Positions 38,586-46,885 of a stretch of DNA of 64,000 nucleotides are shown piece after piece. Location of the stretch: positions 496,001 through 560,000 of the forward strand of contig NZ_VITY01000003.1 in NCBI RefSeq assembly GCF_007993935.1. The letters are read 5' to 3'. The stretch comes from Bradyrhizobium macuxiense. Lineage in GTDB: Bacteria; Pseudomonadota; Alphaproteobacteria; Rhizobiales; Xanthobacteraceae. Numbering within the stretch: the first letter of the stretch is position 1; every line of letters begins with the position of its first letter. Made by a program: the position numbers and the translations under genes. Under the pieces are notes generated by a model. It was not told the DNA's origin, searched no databases, and worked only from the letters and a program-made list of their open reading frames with translations.

Positions 38586-38822
38586 CTAGCCGCGCTGAAT
38601 CTGCTCGCGCCGGCCGTTGCCCAGTACCTTGGCGACCGTCTCGGCGGTCATCGCGCTGCGGTCCGAGGCGCGCTGGACTTCCAGCCTGTCGCGGGCCTTT
38701 TCGCTGATCAGCAGGCTGATCAGTCGCAGCCTGCTGGTTTCATCGACAGCCTCCGAAAGCAGCTGCCTGTAACGCTGGTAATCGTAAGTCGCTTCTTGTT
38801 CGCTCACCGGCACGCCCCGCAC
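38586..38822 (-). CDS. Small helical hypothetical protein
   Basis: A 78-residue soluble protein with amphipathic helices (YDYQRYRQLLSEAVDETSRLRLISLLISEKARDRLE). A GTG start at 38822 is preceded by TGGAG; in-frame GTG at 38807 would give a start at the more conserved-looking SEQEATYD. I recognise no domain. It is divergent from the small membrane protein at 38995. Confidence 0.6.
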   Translation of the reverse strand: MRGVPVSEQEATYDYQRYRQLLSEAVDETSRLRLISLLISEKARDRLEVQRASDRSAMTAETVAKVLGNGRREQIQRG

Positions 38823-38994
38823 ACGCGCTCCACTTCAGCGGGTAGTGTTTCGCGAGTCGCCGCTGCCCGCAATCGAATTGCAGCACCGGTAGCCGCGGCT
38901 TGCGCATTTCGCTGTGCCACTGTTGCAGAATTGATCGCACGCAACCGTGCAAACCGTCATGATGCGCGCGTTGCAACCGGGAACCGAAACAAGG

Positions 38995-39171
38995 ATGAGC
39001 GAACCCGAAGATGGAGGCAGCCGCCGGGGCGCGCTGATCGGACTGGTGGTGGCCGCGGTCATGCTCGCGGTCGGTCTCTGGCTTGCGCACAGCCTGACGG
39101 CGGCGAGCAAGATGCAGGACTGCGTGATGTCGGGCCGCTCCAACTGTAATGTGATCGAGCCGGCACGCTGA
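38995..39171 (+). CDS. Small single-span membrane protein
   Basis: 58 residues: a short acidic N-terminus (MSEPEDGGSRRG), one transmembrane helix (about 14-33), and a periplasmic tail with two cysteines eight residues apart (CVMSGRSNC). N-in/C-out topology is predicted from the Arg pair. A longer start at 38947 is possible. The tail pattern resembles that of the protein at 39314, its downstream neighbour. Confidence 0.6.
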   Translation: MSEPEDGGSRRGALIGLVVAAVMLAVGLWLAHSLTAASKMQDCVMSGRSNCNVIEPAR

Positions 39172-39313
39172 CCCGCCTTGCGGCAGTGCAATATCACTCC
39201 CACATCCAACCCAAAGACTCGGGCTGAACTGTTTGGTCCCGGCTGTGATTCCGGTCACACGCGGACAGGCGGGCTGCCTCGTTTCGTCCCAGAGATCGGC
39301 GGGAACCAAGGCC

Positions 39314-39601
39314 ATGATATCCAAGCTGTGGTCCGGAAAGGGCGCGGCGCTGGCTGCCGCAGGCGCGGCGGGTGCCGTTTTGGTAGCGTATGCGTGCCTC
39401 AGCCTGGCGTCGCCCGAACAGGTGTCGAGCGCGGGGCTGGGCCCCGGATGGCAATGCAGCAGAGTGGCTTTCGTGCTGACCACCTGCACCCGGGCGGACG
39501 AGGCCGAGCGCGAGGCCAAGGCCGACGGCGAGGTCAAGGCCGACGGCGAGGTCAAGGCGATCCCGGTGCGGGCCAAGGACGATTGTCCGCCGGAGCCCTA
39601 G
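39314..39601 (+). CDS. Small membrane-anchored hypothetical protein with charged repeat tail
   Basis: A 95-residue protein. One hydrophobic segment (about 10-30) is followed by a tail with Cys pairs (WQCSRVAFVLTTCTRADE) and a tandem 6-residue repeat (KADGEV twice; 18-bp DNA repeat 39518-39553). AAGG lies four bases before the ATG. N-in/C-out anchoring with a periplasmic disulfide is likely. No family recognised. Confidence 0.6.
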   Translation: MISKLWSGKGAALAAAGAAGAVLVAYACLSLASPEQVSSAGLGPGWQCSRVAFVLTTCTRADEAEREAKADGEVKADGEVKAIPVRAKDDCPPEP

Positions 39602-39611
39602 GTTTCGCTTG

Positions 39612-39662
39612 CTGACGCGTCGTCGTCACGCGAACCGGTATCCACTTCGCTCGAAGGGGCTC
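39612..39662. repeat. Dispersed ~55-bp palindromic element, copy 3
   Basis: Contains GACGCGTCGTCGTCACGCGA then ACCGGTATCCACTTCGCTCG. It is nearly identical over its central 30 bases to the copy at 17807-17863, but its right arm has changed (GAAGGGGCT instead of GAAAACGCT). Like copy 1 it lies just behind a stop codon. Confidence 0.78.
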
Positions 39663-39704
39663 CGGACGGCCGGGGCGGGGTTGCCTCGGCGGCCGCATTT
39701 CAAA

Positions 39705-39881
39705 TCATTTCTTGGTGGCGCCACGCGGCTTGATGGAGAGGCCGAGGCGCATCGCCATCTTCTTGATTCGCTCCGGCGAACGGCCGGTCGCCTTCACGAC
39801 CTCCTCCAGCGTCTTGGAGGAGCGCGCCAATTCCATCAGTCGTCGGTCCTCCTTGAACGACCACCGCGGCTTTCGGGCCAT
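39705..39881 (-). CDS. Small helix-turn-helix (SANT-like) protein
   Basis: A 58-residue basic protein: MARKPRWSFKEDRRLMELA is followed by SKTLEEVVKATGRSPERIKKMAMRLGLSI, a Myb/SANT-like trihelical pattern with W and regularly spaced hydrophobics, then a basic end. AAGGA lies ten bases upstream of ATG 39881; an in-frame ATG at 39902 would add seven residues. Probably DNA-binding, target unknown. Confidence 0.75.
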   Translation of the reverse strand: MARKPRWSFKEDRRLMELARSSKTLEEVVKATGRSPERIKKMAMRLGLSIKPRGATKK

Positions 39882-39913
39882 CTTGTTGGTATCCTTGTGC
39901 ATTGCTGGGCAAC

Positions 39914-39945
39914 AAAGCCGCCAGGCGGGGTCGCCTGACGGCTTT
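39914..39945. promoter_or_regulatory. Strong hairpin in the leader of the SANT-like gene
   Basis: AAAGCCGCCAGGCG and CGCCTGACGGCTTT form a 14-base stem with one mismatch and a 4-base loop. On the minus strand it lies 33 bases before the SANT-like start, so it would fold in the 5' leader. On the plus strand it ends in CTTT and could equally be a terminator. It does not resemble a riboswitch I know. Confidence 0.45.
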
Positions 39946-40077
39946 GCCGGTGTGGGCCCGGACCTTGGGGAAATGTCCGGTGGATAAGCAATACTGCTTC
40001 CGAATAAGGTCGCAATTGAAACCGGATCTTAACCTAACCCATCAAGGTTACTTGGATAGAGCGTGGCAGGAGGCCTT

Positions 40078-40293
40078 ATGCGCAAGGTCGCCATTTTGAG
40101 TGCCGCAGCGTTTTTACTGTCCGGTTGCTGGAACGACCCGGAGGTCACGGGATCGACCAACAGCTGCGCGGCCAATCTTTATAGTCAGTACAATCCCAAG
40201 GTCATGGATCAGTGCGTCAACGCCTGCATCAAGTGTGACCATGGCAACGTCACCACCTGCACGACCTCCTGTACGTTGAGGGGCGCGCGGTAA
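40078..40293 (+). CDS. Small Cys-rich lipoprotein
   Basis: A 71-residue protein with a lipoprotein signal peptide (MRKVAILSAAAFLLSGC, lipobox LLSG-C at residue 17). The mature part has six further cysteines in close spacing (SCAANLY, QCVNACIKCDHG, TTCTTSCT), suggesting disulfides or metal binding at the periplasmic face. AGGAGG lies five bases before the ATG at 40078 and decides the start. Family not recognised. Confidence 0.78.
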   Translation: MRKVAILSAAAFLLSGCWNDPEVTGSTNSCAANLYSQYNPKVMDQCVNACIKCDHGNVTTCTTSCTLRGAR

Positions 40294-40437
40294 TCGAACC
40301 GGGCATGCGTCGCCGCGAACGGAGCCTCGAGGCATCACGGCAACGGGCCGCCTTGCGCGGCGCGAGGAAGGCCTTTATCGCGTCTCAGGTAGCGGCGCTG
40401 GTGCCGCTGCGGAAACTGAGAGCGTGGAACAGAGCGG

Positions 40438-41352
40438 GTGAGCGGGCCTTCCTATGTCGCGGTCGATTGGGGCACCAGCAGCTTCCGGCTCTGGCTGATG
40501 AATGCCGGCGGCCAGGTGTTCGGCGAACGTCGCAGCGACGAGGGCATGACGACGGCCGCCAGGACCGGCTTTGCTTCCGTGCTGCAATCGCATCTCGACG
40601 CGTTGGGTGCGGCGGCCAATCTGCCGGTGGTCATTTGCGGCATGGCCGGTGCGCGGCAGGGCTGGGTCGAGGCCGGCTATATCGACACGCCGGCGCATCT
40701 CTCCGACGTCCTCAAAGGCGCCGCTATGGTCAGCGGGCAGGCGCGTGACATTCGTATCCTGCCAGGGATCGCACAGCGCAATGTCGCGGCTCCCGACGTG
40801 ATGCGTGGCGAGGAAACCCAGTTGCTCGGCGCGCTCGGCCTCGACGTGTCGGGCAAGGCGCTCGTATGCCTGCCGGGAACGCATTCCAAATGGGTGCATC
40901 TGCACGGCGGCACGGTCGAACGCTTTGCGACCTTCATGACCGGCGAATTGTTCAGTGCGGTCGCGCGCGACACCATCCTGTCACACGCCATCGCGGGCGC
41001 AGATGAGGCTGTCGATGCCGATGCGTTTTGCTCGGCCGTCATGGAGGCGTTCGCTGCGCCAGCGTTATCGGCCAATCTGCTGTTTCGGGTGCGATCGCGG
41101 CAATTGCTGTTCGGCGGCGGCGCGCAGGCCGCGCGCGAGACGATCTCGGGCACTTTGATCGGCGCCGAACTGGCGGCCGGCCTTGCGGAGCGGGAGCAGG
41201 CAACGCCGGTGACGCTGATTGCGTCGGGCCGCCTGCAGCGGCTCTATCAGATCGCGCTGCAACGCCTTTCGATTCCGCTCAACGTCATGGATGCGGAGGA
41301 GGCGGTTCGCCGTGGCCTCGCCGGCGCAGCGGCGGCGATCTGGCATAATTGA
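40438..41352 (+). CDS. dgoK: 2-dehydro-3-deoxygalactonokinase
   Basis: Phosphorylates 2-keto-3-deoxygalactonate in D-galactonate catabolism. 304 residues. VAVDWGTSSFRLWLMNAGG at the N-terminus is the phosphate-1 motif of the ASKHA fold; ICGMAGARQGWVEAGY and LVCLPGTHSKWVHL are DgoK signatures. GTG start with GAGCGG upstream. Forms a two-gene operon with dgoA 11 bases downstream. The rest of the De Ley-Doudoroff-type galactonate genes are not in this window. Confidence 0.93.
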   Translation: MSGPSYVAVDWGTSSFRLWLMNAGGQVFGERRSDEGMTTAARTGFASVLQSHLDALGAAANLPVVICGMAGARQGWVEAGYIDTPAHLSDVLKGAAMVSGQARDIRILPGIAQRNVAAPDVMRGEETQLLGALGLDVSGKALVCLPGTHSKWVHLHGGTVERFATFMTGELFSAVARDTILSHAIAGADEAVDADAFCSAVMEAFAAPALSANLLFRVRSRQLLFGGGAQAARETISGTLIGAELAAGLAEREQATPVTLIASGRLQRLYQIALQRLSIPLNVMDAEEAVRRGLAGAAAAIWHN

Positions 41353-41363
41353 GGGATCAACGC

Positions 41364-41999
41364 ATGAGCATTCCATTTCCGCCGATGAAGCGTCCGCTAG
41401 TCGCGATCCTACGTGGCGTCAGGCCGGACGAAACCTCCGCCATCGTCAGCACCCTGATCGAGGCGGGCATGACCGCGATCGAGATTCCGCTGAACTCGCC
41501 CGAGCCGTTCCGTTCGATCGAGATCGCGGTGAAGCGGGCGCCTGCCGATGTCCTGATCGGTGCCGGCACGGTGCTATCCGTCGCTGACGTCGATCGTCTC
41601 CACGACGCCGGCGGGCGCCTCATGGTGTCGCCGAACGTCGATGTCGACGTGCTTGCGCGCGCGCGGGATCACGCGATGGTCACGATGCCCGGCGTGTTCT
41701 CGCCGACGGAAGCGCTGCTCGGCGCGCGTGCCGGTGCCTCGGGCCTGAAGTTCTTTCCGGCGAGCGTGCTCGGCGTCTCCGGCATCTCGGCGATCCGCGC
41801 CGTGCTGCCGGCGGATGCGATGATCGCCGCCGTCGGCGGCGTCTCGGACCAGAATTTCGCGGAATATGTGAAGGCCGGCATTCGCGCCTTCGGCCTCGGC
41901 AGCAGCCTCTACAAGCCGGGCATGACGGCGGCGGATGTTGCGGTCCGAGCGAAGATGACGATCGAGGCGTATGACAAGGCCGTGCAGGGCGCGAGCTGA
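41364..41999 (+). CDS. dgoA: 2-dehydro-3-deoxy-6-phosphogalactonate aldolase
   Basis: Splits KDPGal into pyruvate and glyceraldehyde 3-phosphate. 211 residues, a class I (Schiff base) aldolase of the KDPG/KDPGal family. VAILRGVRPDE contains the conserved start of the barrel; the catalytic Lys is in GLKFFPAS; MVSPNVD and GVFSPTEAL are family motifs. GAGGGA precedes the ATG. Coupled to dgoK. Confidence 0.93.
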   Translation: MSIPFPPMKRPLVAILRGVRPDETSAIVSTLIEAGMTAIEIPLNSPEPFRSIEIAVKRAPADVLIGAGTVLSVADVDRLHDAGGRLMVSPNVDVDVLARARDHAMVTMPGVFSPTEALLGARAGASGLKFFPASVLGVSGISAIRAVLPADAMIAAVGGVSDQNFAEYVKAGIRAFGLGSSLYKPGMTAADVAVRAKMTIEAYDKAVQGAS

Positions 42000-42026
42000 G
42001 CCCGGTCCGTAACTTGTGATCGCGGA

Positions 42027-42332
42027 CTAGTCGTCGCGCCTGCCGCCGTCGATCACCCTGAACAGCGGCGCCGCCTCGCGAGGGTTCTCGAGCAGCTCGT
42101 CGACCATGGCGATGGCGGCCGCGACGTATTTCTCGGTCGCCGCGTCCAGTGGCCGCTCGGCTTCGTCTGACAGCGCGAGCTTGGCGCCCTCGAGCAGTTT
42201 GCGGGTGCGGACGGCGGATTCGTCGCCGGCGGTGAGGGCGGCGCGGGCGATTGATCGCAGCACGAACAGCTCGCCCTCCAGCCGCAGCAGGCGGTCGTTC
42301 AACTTGCTCAGCACGGTATTCAGGTTCTGCAT
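42027..42332 (-). CDS. Hypothetical helical protein
   Basis: A 101-residue soluble protein. MQNLNTVLSKLNDRLLRLEGELFVLRSIARAAL suggests a leading amphipathic helix or coiled coil, and a second acidic helix follows (AATEKYVAAAIAMVDELLENP). GAGAGGA lies just before the ATG at 42332 and supports this start over an in-frame upstream one. Convergent with dgoA. No family recognised. Confidence 0.7.
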   Translation of the reverse strand: MQNLNTVLSKLNDRLLRLEGELFVLRSIARAALTAGDESAVRTRKLLEGAKLALSDEAERPLDAATEKYVAAAIAMVDELLENPREAAPLFRVIDGGRRDD

Positions 42333-42580
42333 GACGTCCTCTCCGGGCGTTGGACCCGTCTTCCATACACGGTCATTCCTGACGAAATTCTTGTGCCGGC
42401 CACGAACCATTTTGGTTCGTTGAACGGTATCCGTGCCGCCTGATGTCCTGGGCGGCCCGGCCAGGCGCTGTCCGCCGGTGGATCATCGCGGATGGCCCTA
42501 GTAGAGTGACCGCGATCCGCCGCCCCGGCCGGGCGCCGGGGGCGCACCCATTTCATCCAATCACCGACGAAGGAACGCAT

Positions 42581-42994
42581 ATGAGGATTGTCGTCGAAAC
42601 CATCGTTGCCGCGCCGATCGCGGATGTCTGGCGCGCCTACACCACGCCCGACGACATCAAGCAATGGAATGCGGCTTCCGACGATTGGCACACCACGGCT
42701 GCGACCGTGGACCTGCGCGCCGGTGGCGCCTTCTCGTCGCGGATGGAAGCCAAGGACGGCAGCATGGGGTTCGATTTCGCCGGCACCTACACCAGGGTCG
42801 AGGCGCAGCGGCTGCTCGAATATTCGTTCGGCGATCGCACCGCGCAGGTTGCATTCACGCCCGAGGCCGGCGGCGTCAAGGTGCAGGTCTCCTTCGACAG
42901 CGAGGATACCCACTCGGTCGAGCAGCAGCGCGGCGGCTGGCAGGCGATCCTGGATAATTTCAAGCGCTACGTCGAGACAAAGCGGGCGAGGTAA
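42581..42994 (+). CDS. SRPBCC (AHSA1-type) domain protein
   Basis: A 137-residue START-like fold protein. VVETIVAAPIADVWRAYTTPDDIKQWN is the typical first strand/helix of the Aha1/CalC branch; YTRVEAQRLLEYSFGDRTAQV and the C-terminal GGWQAILDNFKRYVE helix complete it. These proteins bind hydrophobic ligands in a deep cavity; ligand unknown. GAAGGA lies six bases before the ATG. Confidence 0.9.
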   Translation: MRIVVETIVAAPIADVWRAYTTPDDIKQWNAASDDWHTTAATVDLRAGGAFSSRMEAKDGSMGFDFAGTYTRVEAQRLLEYSFGDRTAQVAFTPEAGGVKVQVSFDSEDTHSVEQQRGGWQAILDNFKRYVETKRAR

Positions 42995-43038
42995 GAGCGC
43001 TCTCGGCGCGATCGCGATGGTGGTCAGGAGCAAATGCG

Positions 43039-43251
43039 ATGCGCTTTGTTTTGGCACTTGGTCTGTTGGTCATGCTGTGCGCGTCCGCGGACGCCGCACC
43101 ACGGCGTCACCCTCACGCACGGCAACCTGCAACCGTTCGCGCGCCCGCGGATGTGACGCCGCCGGGGCGTTTCGCTGTTCCTGGTTGGAGTGACGAGTCG
43201 ACCCGCCAATGGCTTGACCGCGCATCGGAGAATGCCGGCCGCGGCGGCTAG
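43039..43251 (+). CDS. Small exported hypothetical protein
   Basis: 70 residues with a Sec signal peptide (MRFVLALGLLVMLCASADA) and a mature 50-residue part that is His/Arg/Pro-rich (PRRHPHARQP) and ends in WSDESTRQWLDRASENAGRGG. AGGAG lies about ten bases before the ATG. Probably periplasmic; function unknown. Confidence 0.65.
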   Translation: MRFVLALGLLVMLCASADAAPRRHPHARQPATVRAPADVTPPGRFAVPGWSDESTRQWLDRASENAGRGG

Positions 43252-43272
43252 TCCGATAGCCCGCGGCGCAAT

Positions 43273-43572
43273 TCAATCGTCGCCGTCGTCGTCTTCAGTT
43301 CCGCGCGAGCTCGATGCCGAGCGGCCGCCATATCGCCGCGAGGCGGCGGTGGTCTGTCTCGTACTCACACCTTCGCTCTCGCGCAGCTCCTTCCGTGCGC
43401 GCCGCGCGCTGCGCATCGCGCGCTTGATGTTTGCATCGTGCGAGTCCTCGTCGAAGAACAGGACGATCTCGCAGCTTGGACATTGGCGCGAGTAACCGTT
43501 CTGCAGCCGCTTGGCGCGATCGCGAAAGACGTTCTTGCAGCGTGTGCAACGGATCTGGACGGAATCTTCCAT
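43273..43572 (-). CDS. Zinc-ribbon protein
   Basis: A 99-residue protein. The N-terminus has two CxxC knuckles (CTRC at 9-12 and CPSC at 31-34), an MJ0042-like zinc ribbon; the rest is a basic helix (IKRAMRSARRARKEL) and a disordered tail ending DDDGDD. The first knuckle starts at MEDSVQIRC, which supports this start. It is convergent with the small exported protein (21-base gap). Possibly RNA- or DNA-binding. Confidence 0.78.
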   Translation of the reverse strand: MEDSVQIRCTRCKNVFRDRAKRLQNGYSRQCPSCEIVLFFDEDSHDANIKRAMRSARRARKELRESEGVSTRQTTAASRRYGGRSASSSRGTEDDDGDD

Positions 43573-44088
43573 GACGGCCCTGACGTATCGGCGAACGGCG
43601 CGCGCTCACAACAGCTTTGCGGAGGCAATTCCGGATCAAGAAATCACGAGGCGAAGCGCGCCGCAAATCATTGCCGCAGCATGTAACGTTGCGAACCGAA
43701 TGCGTCGGGCAGGGCAGCGCTGCTGGAACTTTGTTCACGCACGGAGAACTACGGAAGCATTCGTGCGCTGAATGATAAGGAACAAGACACGACTTCGGAG
43801 CAGACGGTGAACATCAAAGAGAAAAGGCCTCAGCGCGTGGGCCACGCCGAGGCCAAGTTGACACTTTGGTCGTGAGGCACCGTCACCAGCGCCTCGATGC
43901 TTACCCTACCTTCGTTTCTCTGCAGCAAAATAGCCCAAATGGGCCATGATGCCTGGCACGGAACGTGCAGACTTGGAGCCGTCAGGATTTTGCATCACCT
44001 TCCTGGGGCTAGGAGCAGCGCCGTCCGCCTATATTTCAAGCGGACGGCGCTGTGCATTTGGGCCGCCGGCACGCGGCTCAAGCCGCGA
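43573..44088. other. Gene-poor 516-base region with two hairpins
   Basis: No convincing gene. Two strong inverted repeats are present: GGCCTC...GAGGCC with inner GCGTG/CACGC (43826-43854) and a perfect 13-bp stem CAGCGCCGTCCGC / GCGGACGGCGCTG (44016-44052). The second lies 36 bases beyond the DUF992 stop and is a good terminator candidate for that gene. A weak 67-residue frame at 43571 overlaps the zinc-ribbon start and lacks support. Confidence 0.6.
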
Positions 44089-44544
44089 TCAGTGATCCAT
44101 CGGCCGAATCTCCAGGCTCTCGATTTTCACCGGCGGAATTGCGTGATCCTTGTCATCGGGCGGATGCAACGCGATCGTCGCATGCGTGCCGCCGGCGAGA
44201 ACATTGTCGCCCGCGCCGCTGGCGTGCGCGTAACTGCCGGCGAGATCGTCGAGCCCGAGCCACGGCACCGGCGCCATCACCTTCCAGGTCAGCGCGACGT
44301 CCTGATCGCCGATGAAAACACCAAGGTTGGGAATGGCTGCGACGTAGCGGCGGTCCGGCGCGCTCTCGACGTGCAGTACGCAGTCGAGATTGGTCACCGG
44401 GCCCAGGATGAAACCGGTATCAGGGCCGCCGCGGCACGCGAGCGTTCCGGCCTGCACCTGTTGTGCCTCGGCGGTTGCGATGGGCGCGGCGAGAGCGGCC
44501 ACGCCGCAGATCGCAAGCAGCACCCGATGACCCGTCGTACGCAT
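44089..44544 (-). CDS. DUF992 family exported protein
   Basis: A 151-residue protein with a signal peptide (MRTTGHRVLLAICGVAALAAPIATAEA). The mature part has the DUF992 pattern: QAGTLACRGGPDTGFILG, then a second cysteine in NLDCVLHVE that likely bonds with the first, YVAAIPNLGVFIGDQDVALTWKVMAP, and a Gly/Ala-rich central loop. Periplasmic; function unknown. An in-frame TTG twelve bases upstream is the alternative start. Confidence 0.9.
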   Translation of the reverse strand: MRTTGHRVLLAICGVAALAAPIATAEAQQVQAGTLACRGGPDTGFILGPVTNLDCVLHVESAPDRRYVAAIPNLGVFIGDQDVALTWKVMAPVPWLGLDDLAGSYAHASGAGDNVLAGGTHATIALHPPDDKDHAIPPVKIESLEIRPMDH

Positions 44545-44893
44545 GGTGCTGTACAACGCCGATCGATGCGCATCGCTCCGCGATCTCGGCCGCGGCCTTC
44601 GCTTGTGGTTAAGAGAGTTTTAGAGCCGGGGTCTTGTTGGCGCCGATGCGGCAGGACTTTGCGGCCGATCCGGCTGAGTTACCGGAAACATCCGCCAGTT
44701 AAGGCGCAGCCGATCATCCGCCGCAAAAATGCGCCGGCCACGACCACGTTGCTCAGTCTGAAAAAAACTACGCCGCCGGGCTCGAAATGGATTGTCCCGG
44801 CGGCGCCCTGTTTCAATCTGGGCCCGCAATCCCAGTTATGGTCTGTCTGCAAGACCGGCGCCAAGGTTCGAATGCCCCGGAGTCTTACGGGGA

Positions 44894-45028
44894 TTAGCGT
44901 CTGGCGACCGTCTCGTGCTGGCCGCTGACCTTCTTGTGCCCGGGCGGAGGTCCGATGGTGGCCCAGACCACTGCCGCAATCACCATCGCCGTGAGGATGG
45001 CGCCGGCCAAGGGCTGATCGTTGTCCAT
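44894..45028 (-). CDS. Microprotein with one membrane helix (44 residues)
   Basis: Opens MDNDQPLAGAILTAMVIAAV, one transmembrane segment (about 8-26), then PPPGHKKVSGQHETVARR, a basic tail. The start lies 13 bases downstream of the stop of the 27-residue microprotein at 45042, in the same direction, so the two probably form a mini-operon. GCGGAG lies near the start. Confidence 0.5.
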   Translation of the reverse strand: MDNDQPLAGAILTAMVIAAVVWATIGPPPGHKKVSGQHETVARR

Positions 45029-45041
45029 GCTCCGCGCCCGT

Positions 45042-45125
45042 TCAGATATGATGCTCGAGCTTCCGCATCTCCTGCAGGCGAGCCAGGCAAAAATCCCGAT
45101 ACAATTCGTTGATGAAATCCCACAT
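45042..45125 (-). CDS. Microprotein, 27 residues
   Basis: Encodes MWDFINELYRDFCLARLQEM followed by a short basic and His-rich end. The length is below usual gene-finder limits, but AGGGG lies about nine bases before the ATG, the amphipathic helix is coherent, and the frame is placed tightly before another short gene. I recall short WDF/ELYxDF peptides in bradyrhizobia but cannot name the family. Confidence 0.45.
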   Translation of the reverse strand: MWDFINELYRDFCLARLQEMRKLEHHI

Positions 45126-45280
45126 GACCGAATCCCCTTTGGTCCAATGCTGGGACGCTACGCCGGGTTTGTTTCCGCCCGGCTTCGTGGCTTCCGGAAA
45201 ATGGCTTCATAGGGAGGCGGTACGGAGGATCCGAACCTATCGGGCGACACGGCGGCTTCTGCATGGGGTGGATGCTACCC

Positions 45281-46525
45281 TCAAACGCTCGCCGGCTCTC
45301 GCAATGGTACGCCCGTGGCTGTCTCGCTCGCCGTGCGCTGCCGGTAACTCATCAGGATCACCGCGATCACGGTCGCGCACATGAACGGGCCGACCGGCCA
45401 CAACACCAGCGGGAATACGTATCCCAACACGAATACGATGCCGACACCGATCCGGAAGACACGACGATTGGAGCGCGGCGCGATCCGCTCGTCCGTGCTC
45501 GCATTCATGAGAAAGACCAGCGCGATCGCCAGTATCGGCATATCGTAGATGGCGAAATAAGGAGAGACGAGTGGCGTTGCCGCAAGCAGACTCGCGGCCT
45601 GCACCGAGAAGCTGATGCGGCGGCGCCACATGATCAGCACCCAAATCGCGCAGGCCGACGCGATTGCGACGTGCAACGACATCGCCGATCCGTAGTCCAG
45701 GCCGGCAAACCGAAATAGGCCATAGTTGCTTTGCAATTTGTACCATGGCAGCGCGCCGCTGAGGTGAAACTGCGTCGCCGCGTAAGTTGCCGCCTCACGA
45801 AATCCCTTGAAAGTATCCCAGCCGAATATGATCCCCGTGAGCAGGATGAGGGTGGGCGCCACGAGGCTGGCCGTGACGACGACACGCCAGCGCTTGGTTG
45901 CGATCAGCACGAAAGGAAGCAGAACGCCGTATTGAGGCTTGAAGATGAGCAGCGCGAGCAGGAAGCCGCTCAGCAGCGGGCGCCTGTCCAACGTCAACAG
46001 GATGCCACCCAGCAGCGACGCAGCGAGCAGCGCACTTTGGCCGGCAATGAAATCAAAGAAGACAGGCGGCGCGGCGAGCGCAAGCAGCATTGCGGCGGAA
46101 CGTGGCCGGATCGCATGAACGACGAGCAGCCAGCATAGCAGCTTTGCCGCGCTCCAAACCCAGAACGCGATCCAAAACGGCAGCAGTGCCAGCGGTGCCA
46201 GAACCAGGAAGAATACCGGCGGATAGAAAAACGGAACCGGCATCCGATCGTAGGGATATGTGGCGTGAGTGATCGGCTGCATCTGGATGAGCAGCTCACG
46301 CAGTTGCTGCCAATCGTAGGCGGTCGCCGCGTGGCCCTTGAGCGCCATCGTGCCCGCGCCCCAGAAACACGAAAAGTCGATCCCGGGATGGCTGCCACCA
46401 CTGACAAATACCATCACTGCGGCAAGGATCGTGAGGCACAACAGGACGGCGCAGGCGACTGCTTGCGCTGGGTCGTCTCCCGCGGAAGCATCCCAGCTCA
46501 GCATCTTTTTCGACGAACCGGTCAT
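45281..46525 (-). CDS. GT87-like polytopic glycosyltransferase (DUF2029)
   Basis: A 414-residue membrane protein with about ten hydrophobic segments. After the first helix comes GIDFSCFWGAGTMALKGHAATAYD, in which the Asp is at the place of the catalytic acid in GT-C glycosyltransferases, and then the periplasmic YPPVFFLVLAPLALLPFW motif of the DUF2029/GT87 family. GT87 enzymes use polyprenyl-phosphate sugars. Start at MTGSSKKML is likely; a TTG-initiated longer form has no ribosome site. Acceptor unknown. Confidence 0.82.
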   Translation of the reverse strand: MTGSSKKMLSWDASAGDDPAQAVACAVLLCLTILAAVMVFVSGGSHPGIDFSCFWGAGTMALKGHAATAYDWQQLRELLIQMQPITHATYPYDRMPVPFFYPPVFFLVLAPLALLPFWIAFWVWSAAKLLCWLLVVHAIRPRSAAMLLALAAPPVFFDFIAGQSALLAASLLGGILLTLDRRPLLSGFLLALLIFKPQYGVLLPFVLIATKRWRVVVTASLVAPTLILLTGIIFGWDTFKGFREAATYAATQFHLSGALPWYKLQSNYGLFRFAGLDYGSAMSLHVAIASACAIWVLIMWRRRISFSVQAASLLAATPLVSPYFAIYDMPILAIALVFLMNASTDERIAPRSNRRVFRIGVGIVFVLGYVFPLVLWPVGPFMCATVIAVILMSYRQRTASETATGVPLREPASV

Positions 46526-46851
46526 GATCACGGCTGCTTCTGAAAAATAGAACTGTTCGCGCGACTTGGAGAAATCGGTGTCGCCGTCCGGCAATGTTCA
46601 AAATATTCAAACGCCACGCTCAGGTTTATCCCGGCAATCCGCGATGCGGCAACGATGTTTTGTTCTTAACCTAACCGGCCGAGGCCAGCCGCCTTGGTCC
46701 TGTCGATCGTGATTTTACGGGACTTGGGTGTTGATTGCGCGCGACGGAGCGTAGCTCATGTCCGGAACGGGCATTGGCTGGCCCGGTGATTCTGACCCGG
46801 TGAGCCAAAACCAATTGCAACCTCCTGGGAAGACTGGAGCGGGGAATGAAC
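46526..46851. other. Gene-free stretch upstream of GT87
   Basis: 326 bases with no supported gene or RNA. It contains the promoter of the leftward GT87 gene and borders the duplicated tRNA 3' end. Confidence 0.4.
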
Positions 46852-46885
46852 TGGCGATCCCGGCAGGATTCGAACCTGCAACCCG
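46852..46885 (-). repeat. Copy of the tRNA-Arg 3' end (candidate att site)
   Basis: 34 bases, TGGCGATCCCGGCAGGATTC and onward, identical and in the same direction as 48282-48315, the last part (T-arm, acceptor and CCA) of the tRNA-Arg gene. On the minus strand it is preceded by a sequence with tRNA-like D-arm features (AGAGTGGCCCAGCGGGCAGA) and a 7-bp stem (GTCTTGG/CCAAGGC), but no 5' strand that could pair with the acceptor, so it is not a working tRNA. Direct repeats of a tRNA 3' end are the usual mark of site-specific integration. Confidence 0.75.

Noticed and set aside
38439..39149. 236-residue plus-strand frame
   Set aside because: It runs across two shorter better-supported genes on opposite strands, has no ribosome site and reads as Arg/Ala low-complexity sequence.
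33136..41999. One large galactonate catabolic cluster (lactonase, TRAP transporter, dgoK, dgoA)
   Set aside because: The genes are suggestive but lie in separate units with unrelated small genes between and in different directions, so a common operon is not supported. Only dgoK-dgoA and dctPQM are real operons here.
43571..43774. 67-residue plus-strand frame and a 22-residue frame at 43808
   Set aside because: The first overlaps the zinc-ribbon gene start and promoter and has an Arg-rich, domain-free product; the second lacks a ribosome site and covers a hairpin. Neither is supported.
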